Made by a program: the position numbers and the translations under genes. The notes beneath the pieces are model-generated. The model did no database searches and had not been told where the DNA came from. It saw nothing but the letters and a program-made list of their open reading frames with translations. DNA of 64,000 bases from Azolla caroliniana (Eukaryota > Polypodiophyta). Of the stretch, positions 54,567 through 64,000 are shown piece after piece; position 1 is the stretch's first letter, and the number at the start of each line of letters is the position of its first letter. The stretch spans positions 11,222,001 through 11,286,000 of the forward strand of contig JBHGNT010000013.1 of assembly GCA_043228905.1 (NCBI GenBank), in the 5' to 3' direction.

Positions 54567-56190
54567 ATCCCCCCCTTAAGACAACGAGTGTAACGAGTCA
54601 GCGCTGATTGAGGACCGGGTTTGTTTGGATATTGTCGGTGGAAATCAGCAAGAAGATCCTGAGCATTGGCGACATGCTCGACGGGTTCCCAAGTATGTTC
54701 GCTCAAACTATAGCCAAGCCAATCGACCAAATAATAAAGTTTGTTGCGAACAAATTTGGAGTCCAGGACGGTAGCAACTTCATACTCCGGGCCGACGTCT
54801 AACTCAAGCGGGGGCGGCGCTAGTGTAACACGATTGGGAATAGTGTTTGCTTTATAAGGTTCAAGAAGAGAACTATGGAAGACTGGAGGAAGATCAAGGC
54901 GGAATGTGACATCATTAACCTTACCGGTAATACAAAAAGGACCAAGTCGTTGATAATACAACTTGTCGCATGGTCGAGTAGACTTGATGTGACGACGTAA
55001 GAGCCATACTCGATCTCTGATGGCAAAAGAGGAGGGAAGCCGATGATGATCCGCATAAGTCTTCTATGTGTGTTGAGCATGAAGAACATGACTAGAGAGA
55101 TCCATCTGGATCTTGCGTAGCCTCTCCAAATGATCCTCGGCATGAGGATTGGTTGGTGGCTCCGGGGTGTCAATCACAGACCAGCGAGGATGAGAACCAG
55201 TATAAGCATAAAATGGGGAGACCCAAGTCGAGGAGTGAATAGCGTTATTATAAGCAAACTCCGCAAAGTGGAGAATATCAGCCCAATCATCCTGCTGATA
55301 ACTCAGAAAACACCGGAGGTATTGCTCCAATGTTCGATTTGTTCGTTCCACCTACCCATCGGTCTAGGGATGGTAGCCGGAGGAGAGGTTACAAGAGACC
55401 TTGAGCATCTTGAAGAGATGCTTCCAAAATTTGGAGACGAATTGAGGTCCTCAGTCATTGACGATACTGTTTGGTAGGCCATGATGCCGAAATACCTCAC
55501 GCATGACAAGGGCGAAGGTTTTCTCACTAGTGATGGCCTTAGTACACGGCACAAAATGTGCCATCTTAGTATATCGATCAACGATGGTTAAGATAGCATC
55601 GAAACCATGCGAGCCCGGCAGATCTGTGATAAAATCAAGACAAATAGACTGCCACGGCTTACTTGGAATCTAGTGGAGTGTGAAAAATCCGCGTTGTGTG
55701 CAAACGTGTTGGTCCCAAGATTACCTGCTTTTGATTATCAAACGATGGAACATCAAGACAAGGTGCAAGATATTAACACCATGATAGTGCATCTACTTTT
55801 ACTTGCTGCTTCCTCGGTCGATATGTGATTTTCAAGTCAAAACGCGTGAGGAATCGGGCCCACCGAGCTTGCCGTCGATTTAGTACACAAGCATTCTGGA
55901 AATAAGCAAGGTTTTTGTGATCACTGAAGACGAGGACCTGATGTGGAGAGACCTCTAAGAAGTGCCTCCATTGCACAAATGAATCCACAATGGCTAATAA
56001 CTCCTTGTCATGTATCTCGTAGTTGATTTCCGCGGCATCAAATTTGCGCAAATGGAAAGCCACAGGATGTAACTCTTCTTCATCTCCTTGTTGAGAAAGG
56101 ATGCTACCGAGGGCGAAATCCGATGTGTCGGCCTCCATGATGAATGGTTTGTTTATATCCACATGAGCTAGAATAGGAGTTGATATGTGG
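54567..56190 (-). pseudogene. Gypsy-C4 RNase H, integrase and chromodomain, broken
   Basis: RNase H tail at 55773-56157 ([29 protein letters not shown]). The integrase core runs at 55064-55600 across frameshifts and includes MERTNRTLEQYLRCFL. The C-terminal barrel and chromodomain are at 54557-54961, with EYEVATVLDSKFVRNK and YYLVDWLGY. Confidence 0.86.
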
Positions 56191-57470
56191 ATATTTTGAT
56201 AAGTTAAGAACACTTGAGACCTTATTGTCTGACAATATAGAAGACATCCTACTAAGTGCATCTGCACTAGGCATTCATCTCCAACATCCTTGGGCAACCT
56301 TCGAAAATGTGGCAAACAAGTTTTTTTCTTATCCATTCCATCTATAATGAAGCACATATGTCTTTCTAGTGATTGAAGCGCTTTGTGACAATGGTGCATA
56401 GTTTTAGATCTTTCCAACGCCTGGCTTTCTCGATGTTCTCTCAATAAATTCTTGTATTTTTTTATTTCTTCATATGTTGTCCCACTCTTGGCCATGCTTT
56501 TTAAACTCACACATATAGAACAAACACCCATCCGAACCTTGCGGGGTATGACCACATTGTTAAACTTCAATCTCCATAAACGATTAAAATGTCGATATTG
56601 TATATAAGGTACACTTTCCAATAACATGTCATCCTTATACACTTGGTATACCTCACAACGAGTGAAGTTATCTGAAAAATGTAACCTTCCAATAGTGGGC
56701 ATAACATCACATTGCTTTGAGAAATATATCTCCATCCATCTAACGGCATGTCGCCCAATTAGACCCTTACATGTAGATTATGTATTGTTGAAAGGTACCT
56801 ACCACCCCTTAAGTAATCGATGTTGAATTCTTTGTAGCCTCATGTTCCCGATGCTATAGGCAATTTTAAAAGCAACTCAACAACTCTTCATAGTAAGTGA
56901 AAGGTAATATTCCACCTGCTGAGAACATGACACTGCCAGATGGTCCTTCACAATTTGCATATTTGTCGCAACCCCCGCAAGTTTGCCTTTCAAAATTTTG
57001 ATAAACAAAGGCTCCCACAACATACCTTGCATATATCAATTGCAATTTGGCGATCCTAACATAGAAAATTATATCGTTTAATGCTCACTTGTCGAGCAAC
57101 TCTTCGAAAATTTAGATGCTTGTTGACACAATCGTCGTCAACATTTGAAAAACTAGACTCGTCATGATTTTTATCTACTTTAATATTTCTTATTTTACCT
57201 AAGCTAAAGGGTTCTATCGAAAAAAGTGACATCAAACTTTGCTCTCGATCGTCGTTTGACTCTATATTGTTTATTATTAATATGGTTATATTCCTCGATT
57301 GAGAATAACGAGTTATCAAATAATTTAAAAGACTCAATACAAAACAAAGAATTTTAACTCGAGTTTGAGGACATTTTGAGTAAGGGGGGCTAAGATCACA
57401 AGAGTCCAAAATAGGCTCAAGTTTAGTTCTATAATAAGCACCATGTCCAAAAGCATTTATTTAAAATAAA
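56191..57470 (-). pseudogene. X3 N-terminal part
   Basis: The minus-strand reading begins near 57450 with HGAYYRTKLEPILDSC and is open for 117 codons at 57056-57409. A stop-rich stretch follows, then a long open part at 56193-56600 containing VCSICVSLKSMAKSGTTYEE, a basic helical region, IIDGMDKKKTCLPHFRR and VQMHLVGCL. The IIDGMD aspartates are the likely first acidic site of the DUF7869-like core. The frame then fuses by accident with Gypsy-C4 RNase H at 56190. Confidence 0.7.
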
Positions 57471-57740
57471 TTATTTTTTAAAAATCCCTTCTTCTTCAAA
57501 GTTAATCCTTTGGGAGTAGAGTTCAGATAACACTCGAGTGAAGGTGTTAATGTGGGAGGTCTCCGGATCTGTCTCTCTCATCGTCATATTAAACAAATGT
57601 TGGATCAATATGAGCTTTGATGGGGAGGACTGCTTTTCATAAACTGCATGGAGTTTCTCCCACAAAGTAAATGTCGTCATCTCTTTGGCCATGCTGAAGT
57701 AGACATTCCTAGCCAGATGCATTCGAATGGTTGACCTGGT
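57471..57740 (-). pseudogene. Copia-B2 gag fragment, inverted
   Basis: 83 open codons, MHLARNVYFSMAKEMTTF and on to INFEEEGIFKK, homologous to Copia-B1 gag at 6263-6475. It ends exactly where X3 sequence begins. The next part of the same gag (LKALALLSSLPVSWE) is on the plus strand at 60990, so X3 sits inside this gag. Confidence 0.8.
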
Positions 57741-57886
57741 TATTTCATCCAGTGAGAGTCATTCGTCTGTTGTCATACCCCCAAGATAGATATGCAACAT
57801 TTAGATGAAGTATATGATTTCAAGCGGTTTTGTTTGGATGGTGATGGGATTGGATGTAGTGTTCTTGCTCCGCTTAATAATATAAG

Positions 57887-58269
57887 TGTAAACAATCAAG
57901 AGATGGATTCTTGTGAAGCGGAACAGGTGTGAACTATGTGTGTGTGTGTGTGTGTGTGTATGAGAGAGAGAGACACACACATAGAGTATACGCAAGGTTA
58001 AAAGTGTATTAACAAAGGAGAAAGACACAACCCAATACAAGGTGGGAGGAGGGTGCTTTATGTAGTCACCCTCTCTCTTCATTAACTACAAGGCTCATGG
58101 AGCATGGGGAATGTGAAAGCTCATAAGTTATGTGTCATAGAATATGATTCACTCATACTAAATGCTAGAATACAAAGAGGTGACTTAATGGTGACTCTTG
58201 ACCGTTGGAGTGTCTATTCACTCTCAAGGTGAGTTCACACACTAGACCAAGTTGAGCTTGATTCTCAAC
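57887..58269 (-). repeat. 3' LTR of Copia-F2
   Basis: 383 bp ending GATTCTCAACA, with a TG run and AG run at 57938-57971. Purine tracts follow at 58270-58282 and again at 58521-58532 (both minus GAGGGGG type). The 5' LTR remnant at 59342-59627 matches its distal 285 bases. Confidence 0.88.
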
Positions 58270-58499
58270 ACGCCCCCTCAAGCTCAAGTCAGGTCGGTTT
58301 CAGATGGTATCCGAAATCCGCTTCGACTCGCGTTCTGGAGTCCGCGTCAACTCGCATTTATTCGGAGTTGCGGAATCCGTGCTCCAACTTGCGTTGTGCG
58401 TAGTTGCGAAGTCTATGCTTTGGCTTGCGTCTTTCTTCGCGGCTTTGCGCGGTAGATCGGCTCTTCGCGGCTTCGTTGAGTGGTTGCGTAATCCACGCG

Positions 58500-59341
58500 T
58501 TATTGCGTAATGTCTTCAGTACTCCCCCTCAAGCTTGGCAGGTCAGGGATCGTCAATCCAAGATCGGTCATGAATTGCCCTAGCTTGTCGGCTCCTAAGG
58601 CTTTAGTGAAAATGTCGGCCGTTTGAAGATTGGTGCTAATGTGTTGTAGGTCGAAATCACTAGCTAGAACACGCTCTCGGATGAAGTGATAGTGCACTTT
58701 GATGTGCTTTGTCCGCGCGTGGAACACCGGGTTCCGAGCCAGATAGATATTGCTCATGTTGTCACAGTAAAGGGGAGTCGGATCCTTGATGGGTACACCC
58801 AGATCCTTCAAAATCCTCTTGAGCCATACGGCTTCACACGCAGCTACGGTTGCGCCCCTGTATTCCGCCTCTATACTCGAAAGAGCGACAGTAGGCTGCT
58901 TCTTGCTACTCCAGGATATTGCTCCGCTACCGAGGGAGAAAACAAATACGGAGGTTGATCTTCTATCGGCTTTGTAGTCGGCCCAATCAGCGTCGGTGTA
59001 CCCCTCGAGTCGTATTGGCATCGCGGTCTTGTAGAGGATGCCGCAATCCATTGTGCCGCTCACGTATCGTAGAACTTGCTTAGCGCAATCCAAGTGAATA
59101 TCACGCGGTGTTTGCATGAATTGGCTAAGGAGACTGACCGGATAGCTGAGTTCGGGTCGAGTGATCGTGAGGTAGATGAGACTCCCGATGAGTTGCCGAT
59201 ACTGAGTCGGCTCACACGCTTTGGTGCTGGAGTTCGCATCTAGTTTGAGATTACGATCGAGCGGGGTTGCCACGGATTTGCACTTAGCCATACCGAACTT
59301 GTATAACAAGTTGAGGATGTAGTGGCGTTGAGAAATCATGA
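58500..59341 (-). CDS. Copia-F2 RT tail and RNase H (open frame)
   Basis: An unbroken frame runs from MISQRHYILNLLYKFGMAKC at the end of RT through RNase H, with [44 protein letters not shown] and HARTKHIKVHYHFIRE, to the LPSLRG end. Because of the internal deletion, the frame extends without a stop into the adjoining LTR to 59435, giving a 311-codon fusion. It lacks the RT active site, so it is a remnant, though intact. Confidence 0.85.
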
Positions 59342-60719
59342 TATGCAAGGTTAAAAGTGTATTAACAAAGGAGAAAGACACAACCCAATACAAGGTGGGA
59401 GGAGGGTGCTTTATGTAGACACCCTCTCTCTTCATTAACTACAAGGTTCATGGAGCATGGGGAATGTGAAAGCTCATAAGTTATGTGTCATAGAATATGA
59501 TTCTATGACTCATACTAAATGCTAGAATACAAAGAGGTGACTTAATGCTGTCTCTTGACCGTTGGAGTGTTTATTCACTCTCAAGGTGAGTTCACACACT
59601 AGACCAAGTTGAGCTTGATTCTCAACAATAAGTTTTAACCATGTCTTCCTCATCCGAAAAAGTGTGGTCGGTCACTACCAAACCATGTTGTATGCCAAAC
59701 AATACTCATCTAGTTCGCAATGGGAGACACAAGAAGAATGTAGGCTCTTATTGCATTTCCTAGATGCAATAAACTATGGTGCTGAGCAAATGCCCTTTGA
59801 CGACCATAAAAGATTGGTTGTTGGGAGTTCAATTGAAGAGCAAAAGATATATTTGATGTGGTGCCTTCAGGAAAAACGTAAAAATATTGAGAGAACCAAA
59901 AAGTACGCTGGTGATCAGGATGTGGATTCGTGGGATGTCTTCTTTAATCATCAACATACAATATTAGATAACCACTTTAGTAACAGGGTACTAGCCACTA
60001 CAAAATCAATTCGAATGGGCACTTGGTGGCCCATCAATGACAAGCACGACTCCTTTACAACCACTAGATAATCTTGAATTGAATAATCTAGATCGTCCAT
60101 GACAAAGAGATATTTACGTGGGACCAAGATTATCGCATGTTGCAGAGGCAAGGTGGCAAGGCAATCTACATGAGCTACAAGTTGGTATGTTAGTTGTAAC
60201 ATTAGTTGGGGGTGATAAGTTGGGCCATCCCTTCTGGATTGCCAAAATCATTGAAGTTATTAAGGATGATGAAGGCAATAAAGTAAAGTCAATTATGGTT
60301 CATTGGTATCATACCTCTTCCAAAGATGCATTTATTGGGAAGTACTCTTTAGAGATGGTTAAGGATGTCCACGGCACAAGCAGAAAGCGAAGAAGAAAGA
60401 ATCTACCAAGCATGTCTACTCTAGCACTTGATAATGTCGACATACTCGTGTATGACTTCTCCTTGACCAAAACAGGCCATCTAAGACAGACTACAATCAA
60501 TATAATAAAAGAGAAGATCCTAGATGTTCTAGTTGATGCAACATAGAGACGAACAAGGAGTATGTCTCATAAGCACATTGACGTTGGATTGCAATTGGAT
60601 GAAGACAATGCATTGGTTGCTAGTGATGATGAGGATGAGACCTCACAATGCTCTTCTAGTTCATCGGGTGGGTCTGAAGAGGAATGCGTATTTCTGGGAA
60701 GTGATGGATCTCATATATG

Positions 60720-60946
60720 AAATGTAAATATTGTATGTTACATCAATATGGCGATTCACAAATATGTATAAATATACATGTTAGTCATTTTGTAATTTTT
60801 GTACGTTCTCCTATCAATTTCACGTGTCGATTATTAGGGGCACTTTTTGAAAGCCCTAAATTTTTGGACATCATATAAATCAATATATTTTGATTCAATT
60901 TTCGTCCTTTTTGTGAAATGGCCTACTTTGTGCCTTTTTTGGATGG
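60720..60946. other. 3' flank of X3
   Basis: AT-rich DNA after the X3 stop, up to the resumption of Copia-B2 gag near 60985. No terminal inverted repeat was identified. GTGTTGAAA at the right junction (60992-61000) loosely resembles the left junction on the inverted piece, which might be a decayed 9-bp duplication. Confidence 0.4.
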
Positions 60947-60984
60947 ATTTTTCTTAAATTGCGACATATTACTTGTTTCAAATG

Positions 60985-62380
60985 ACCCGGTGTTGAAAGC
61001 CCTTGCCTTACTTTCGAGCTTGCCGGTGAGTTGGGAGATATTCTACACAACTTTCGCCAACAACTGTCCAAAGTTGAACTTGAACAAAACGATCGGACAA
61101 GTCCTCATTGTGGATATTCGACGAAAATGGATGGGCCTCACCATTGATGATTTGGCAGAAGCCCACTACTCTACCAAGCCAGCTTGAAGAACCGACTGGA
61201 AAACGAGTCAGTCGAGGAGGATTGACAATCGACAGTGGTCAAAGTCGAGGAATAGTCGATCAAGTGCTTTCTGCACTCATTCCAGAAAGTCTGGTTACGA
61301 TACCTTTGACTATTCGTTGATCAAAATGACGGAGAATAGTCGATGATTCGAGCGGAATCCAAGACAATCCGATTTGAATCGTTCTCCTACTGGCAACCAA
61401 GTTAATGTTGCCGAATCCCGGTCGGGACAAATTCTCTCCCTGGAATTATATCCTATACAATGCGCAAGACATGCAAAAATGGCTATTGGATACCAGAGCC
61501 ACATTTTATGTAACCCCCAACATCGAATGGTTTTCAAACTATTCGACTGGAGCCCACGACACTGTCCGACTCAGCAATGGGCAGGACTGTAAAATAGCTG
61601 GAATCAAGGAAGTACCAATTCAATTGCCAAATGACAATACAATTGTTTTGCACGAAGTCTGGCACGTACCCGTGCTAAACAGGTCTCTTGTCTCCATTGG
61701 CATGTTGGCCGACGCCGGGTACAGAATGACTCTCATTGAGTCATCATGGACGATCAATCGAGGAAATTGGAAAATCGAGAATGGATACAAGTACAATAAC
61801 TTGTATGCACTAATTGCGATTAGTCCAGAAGGGGTAGTGAACATAGCCGAATCGTGGAACTCAAACCTATGGCATGATCGACTTGGCCATATATCACAAG
61901 CAGGACTAGACTGACTAATGACGATTGGCTACATCCCGAAGCTCCAGACAAAGACAGACTTCTGCGAGCATTGTCATTATAGGAAATAGACCCGAAGTCC
62001 ACACTTCTGAGATGGTATGACAACCCCTAGAACTAGTCCACACAAATATATGTGGGCCAATGCCCGAAAGGTCACTCTCTAGCTCCCAATACTTCACCAC
62101 ATTTGTGGATGACTGTACATGGAAAGTTTGGACCTATTAAATTACGTCAAAAGACGAAGTGCTTGAGGTCTTCACTCATTAGTTAGTTGAAGTGGAGAAT
62201 CGGTCGACATATTGAATAAAGACACTTTGATTTGACAGTGGAGGTGAATACACCTCCCTAGCCTTTAAACTACTACTACTTAGGAAGGAGACACATACAA
62301 GATAATATGTTGGCTCAATCCCATAGGTGAGATCTAGCGTCATCATGAATGATAAAATATCTATTCTATGTGCTCCATTC
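60985..62380 (+). pseudogene. Copia-B2 gag end, protease, integrase start
   Basis: Gag end at 60990-61187 (LKALALLSSLPVSWEIFYTT), a damaged zinc-knuckle region at 61190-61400, and protease at 61480-61590 with LDTRATFYVTPNIEWF (catalytic DTG changed to DTR). Pre-integrase at 61600-61914 includes WHDRLGHISQAGLD. Integrase remnants run to about 62260 (FDSGGEYTSLAF in shifted frames). A 170-codon open frame covers 61405-61914. This copy supplies the reference that proves the Gypsy-C1 insertion site in Copia-B1. Confidence 0.82.
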
Positions 62381-62446
62381 TGTAAGAATCGTTAGTGATG
62401 TAGGTGATGTTGTGGAGCGGAACTAAACTGTGTGTGCATAAGACAA

Positions 62447-62488
<42 letters not shown>

Positions 62489-62682
62489 AGAGCTTTGAAC
62501 AAAAAGGTATATTAGTAAAAATAGAATTACATCCAACAGTAACTAAGTTACCAAGAGTTGGTTTAAATACCAACTAGTCTAGGGCAAGTGCCCTTTCTAC
62601 TAATTACAAAACTAATCTAGTATGATGTCCACTAGTTAGTGTGAACACTATTTCTATGGGAAGTTGAGTTCGATTCTCAACA
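62381..62682 (-). repeat. LTR related to Copia-F, inverted (Copia-F3)
   Basis: 302 bp from TGTAAGAATCG to GATTCTCAACA, with an AG run at about 62449-62486. A purine-rich stretch (minus TTCGAAGGGACA) lies at 62683-62694, so this would be a 3' LTR on the minus strand. 62542-62612 is an exact inverted copy of 63930-64000. Confidence 0.75.
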
Positions 62683-62707
62683 TGTCCCTTCGAACACAAC
62701 TTCAAAT

Positions 62708-63217
62708 ATGTGTCTCCGATTCGGCTCCGGAAAACCTCAACTTGACGGTTTCCCCGATTCGGACATGTCAGTTGATGTGGATACCAGACGGTCTACATCC
62801 GGGTATGCAATGACATATGCAGGGGGAGCTGTATCGTGGCAGTCGAGGCTGCAAAAGACGGTTGCATTGTCAACCACGGAGGCGGAGTACATGGCGGCTG
62901 TGGAAGCTGGCAAGGAAATATTATGGATGAAGGACTTCATTGGAGAGCTCGGTATCCGGCAAGATGAATACCGGCTCTATTGCGACAGTCAAAGTGCCAT
63001 CCACCTTGCTAAGAATGCGGCCTACCATTCCCGGACGAAGCATATCCAGCGAAGGTATCACTGGATCCGGGAAAGAGTAGATGACCAAGAGTTCGCGCTG
63101 ACGAAGATCCACACAGCCGAGAACGGGTCAGATATGCTGACCAAAGTGCTAATACCTGACAAGCTAGATGCATGTAGGAAGCGGATCGGACTAGTAAGAC
63201 TGCCCATGCCGGAGTGA
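62708..63217 (+). CDS. Copia-E3 RNase H (open frame)
   Basis: 169 open codons covering the RNase H domain: [20 protein letters not shown] (first acidic region), STTEAEYMAAVEAGKEILWM, YCDSQSAIHLAKNAAYHSRT and MLTKVLIPDKL, ending at MPE. Acidic catalytic positions are kept, unlike Copia-E1. The preceding RT is missing, so the frame is a fragment of a polyprotein. Confidence 0.88.
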   Translation: MCLRFGSGKPQLDGFPDSDMSVDVDTRRSTSGYAMTYAGGAVSWQSRLQKTVALSTTEAEYMAAVEAGKEILWMKDFIGELGIRQDEYRLYCDSQSAIHLAKNAAYHSRTKHIQRRYHWIRERVDDQEFALTKIHTAENGSDMLTKVLIPDKLDACRKRIGLVRLPMPE

Positions 63218-63227
63218 AGGGGGAGTT

Positions 63228-63929
63228 TGTTGGGAAACAGGTCCCTCCAGATGGGAAGGGAGAAGAGCAATGTTGATGAGCAAACTCGGCCGAGGCCGAA
63301 ACCGGATGAGAAGTACCCGGCTACGGAGAGCCGGATGGTGAAGACCCGGTGAGAACCGGATGAGGTGTACCCGGCTACGGAGAACCGGATGGTGCAGAAC
63401 CGGTGAGAACCGGAAGAGGAGTACCCGGCTACGGAGAGCCGGATGGTGAAGACCCGATGAGGAGTGCTCACCGGATGAAGAGACATATTCGTAAATATGT
63501 TTCTGAGAGTCCATCGAGGCTATATTTGTAAATAGCCGAAAAGTCATATTAGTATAAATATGACTTAGGGCAAACTTTTATTAGAGTCGTTGTCATTCTT
63601 GTTGGTGTAAGAAGAGAGTGTGTGTAACAGTGTACAGAGAGAGAGAGAGAGGAAGAGGTCGTTGCCTCCGTTGTAACCGCCGCCTGTGGCGAAGGTCGTG
63701 AGCGCGAGGTCGTTGCCTCCGTGAGCTCACTGTTGTAATCATTGTGATATAGTGATAGTTTGGAGTCTGTGGATTCCCATGGTTTTTCCCTCTCAGGGTT
63801 TTCCACGTTAAACATTCTGTGTACTTTTCTCTCCTTTGTGTTGTGTCTTCACCTTTCCCGTTTTTTGTGTATGATTCTAAGCTCGGTTGTGGCCGAGCGT
63901 TGCGCATAACGAGCGTTTAGTTCTCGTCA
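63228..63929 (+). repeat. 3' LTR of Copia-E3
   Basis: 702 bp from TGTTGGGAAACAGG to TCTCGTCA with three to four U3 subrepeats (63303-63460). GTTTT follows and would be the target duplication, but its partner is missing. Confidence 0.88.
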
Positions 63930-64000
63930 GTTTTGTAATTAGTAGAAAGGGCACTTGCCCTAGACTAGTTGGTATTTAAACCAACTCTTGGTAACTTAGT
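63930..64000 (+). repeat. Copia-F3-type LTR piece, cut by window end
   Basis: 71 bases identical to the reverse complement of 62542-62612. It begins in the middle of the LTR, consistent with Copia-E3 having inserted into an LTR of this type on the plus strand. Confidence 0.8.

Larger units (their letters stand above)
54115..56190 (-). mobile_element. Gypsy-C4, 3' half
   Basis: Minus strand: RNase H end, integrase, chromodomain, purine tract, 3' LTR. The upstream half (gag to RT) is absent. At 56190 the sequence switches directly to X3. This copy has the least damaged LTR ends of the Gypsy-C family. Confidence 0.88.
57887..59627 (-). mobile_element. Copia-F2, internally deleted copia element
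   Basis: 1,741 bp flanked by ATAAG at 57882-57886 and 59628-59632. It consists of a full 3' LTR (57887-58269), the end of pol, and a truncated 5' LTR (about 59342-59627). Everything from the 5' LTR middle to late RT is deleted. Confidence 0.92.
57757..60719 (+). pseudogene. X3 C-terminal part, split by Copia-F2
   Basis: Plus strand, 57757-57886 plus 59633-60719. Joining across the ATAAG duplication keeps the frame (APLNN, then SFNHVFLIRK). 59664-60071 has YAKQYSSSSQWETQEECRL. A frameshift near 60075 leads to 60118-60546, with a small-barrel-like stretch (GMLVVTLVGGDKLGHPFWIA, VHWYHTSSKDAFIGKY), a basic RKRRRKNLPS patch and LVYDFSLTKTGHLRQTT. The tail to 60719 is acidic and serine-rich. The protein is a continuous C-terminus of the X3 family with only two or three lesions. 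It is in opposite orientation to the N-terminal and middle parts. Confidence 0.72.
62703..63929 (+). mobile_element. Copia-E3, RNase H and 3' LTR
   Basis: 3' end of a Copia-E element. RNase H (62708-63217) is followed by the tract GAAGGGGGAGTT (63216-63227) and an LTR at 63228-63929. The 5' side is cut at 62703 next to the Copia-F3 purine tract. Of the Copia-E copies it has the best preserved coding part. Confidence 0.9.

Overview
The window is a nest of plant transposable elements. It contains no recognisable host gene, rRNA, genuine tRNA gene or CRISPR array. Ty1/copia and chromodomain Ty3/gypsy elements, priming sites matching initiator tRNA-Met, GT-AG introns and an 8-bp-TSD hAT-like MITE all point to a flowering-plant nuclear genome. 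I cannot name the species. Almost every reading frame is broken by stops or frameshifts. The family names used here (Copia-A, Gypsy-C and so on) are mine.

Layout. 1-5223: Copia-A1 (minus), running off the left edge. 5676-28634: Copia-B1 (plus), split by Gypsy-C1 (7313-26292, TSD GAGGC). Gypsy-C1 is itself split by a degraded transposase-like gene X1 (about 9480-17860) and by Copia-E1 (18223-23367, TSD TTTTC). X1 is split in turn by Gypsy-D (13675-17667, TSD ATTAG). 28635-30031: Gypsy-C2 (LTR and gag). 30032-33631: a second unusual gene, X2 (minus), with a 1.6-kb intron that holds a 30-bp minisatellite cut by a solo Copia-E LTR (TSD TAGTA). 33632-46280: Gypsy-C3 (minus), split by Copia-F1 (33674-38746, TSD GTTCT) and Copia-A2 (40950-46119, TSD ACATT). 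46285-51499: Copia-G with a hAT-like MITE (47126-47531) in its gag.

51607-62380 is a scrambled zone. Copia-B2 carries within its gag a third unusual gene, X3, which resembles DUF7869 proteins. X3 lies in three pieces, two on the minus strand and one on the plus strand, which implies an inversion. X3 is further interrupted by Gypsy-C4 and by Copia-F2 (57887-59627, TSD ATAAG). Copia-A3 and a gypsy integrase fragment lie at the left edge of this zone. 62381-64000 holds LTR pieces in inverted orientation around the 3' end of a Copia-E copy.

How it fits together: target-site duplications and uninterrupted alignment across insertion points give a clear order of events. The Gypsy-C LTRs carry a four-unit heat-shock-element-like motif just upstream of the TATA box and a tRNA-like segment in antisense. 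The three cellular-looking genes X1, X2 and X3 are the least ordinary content. X1 and X3 have acidic-residue layouts suggestive of RNase H-fold nucleases, and X2 joins an LINE-like endonuclease domain to an HTH and cysteine-rich region.
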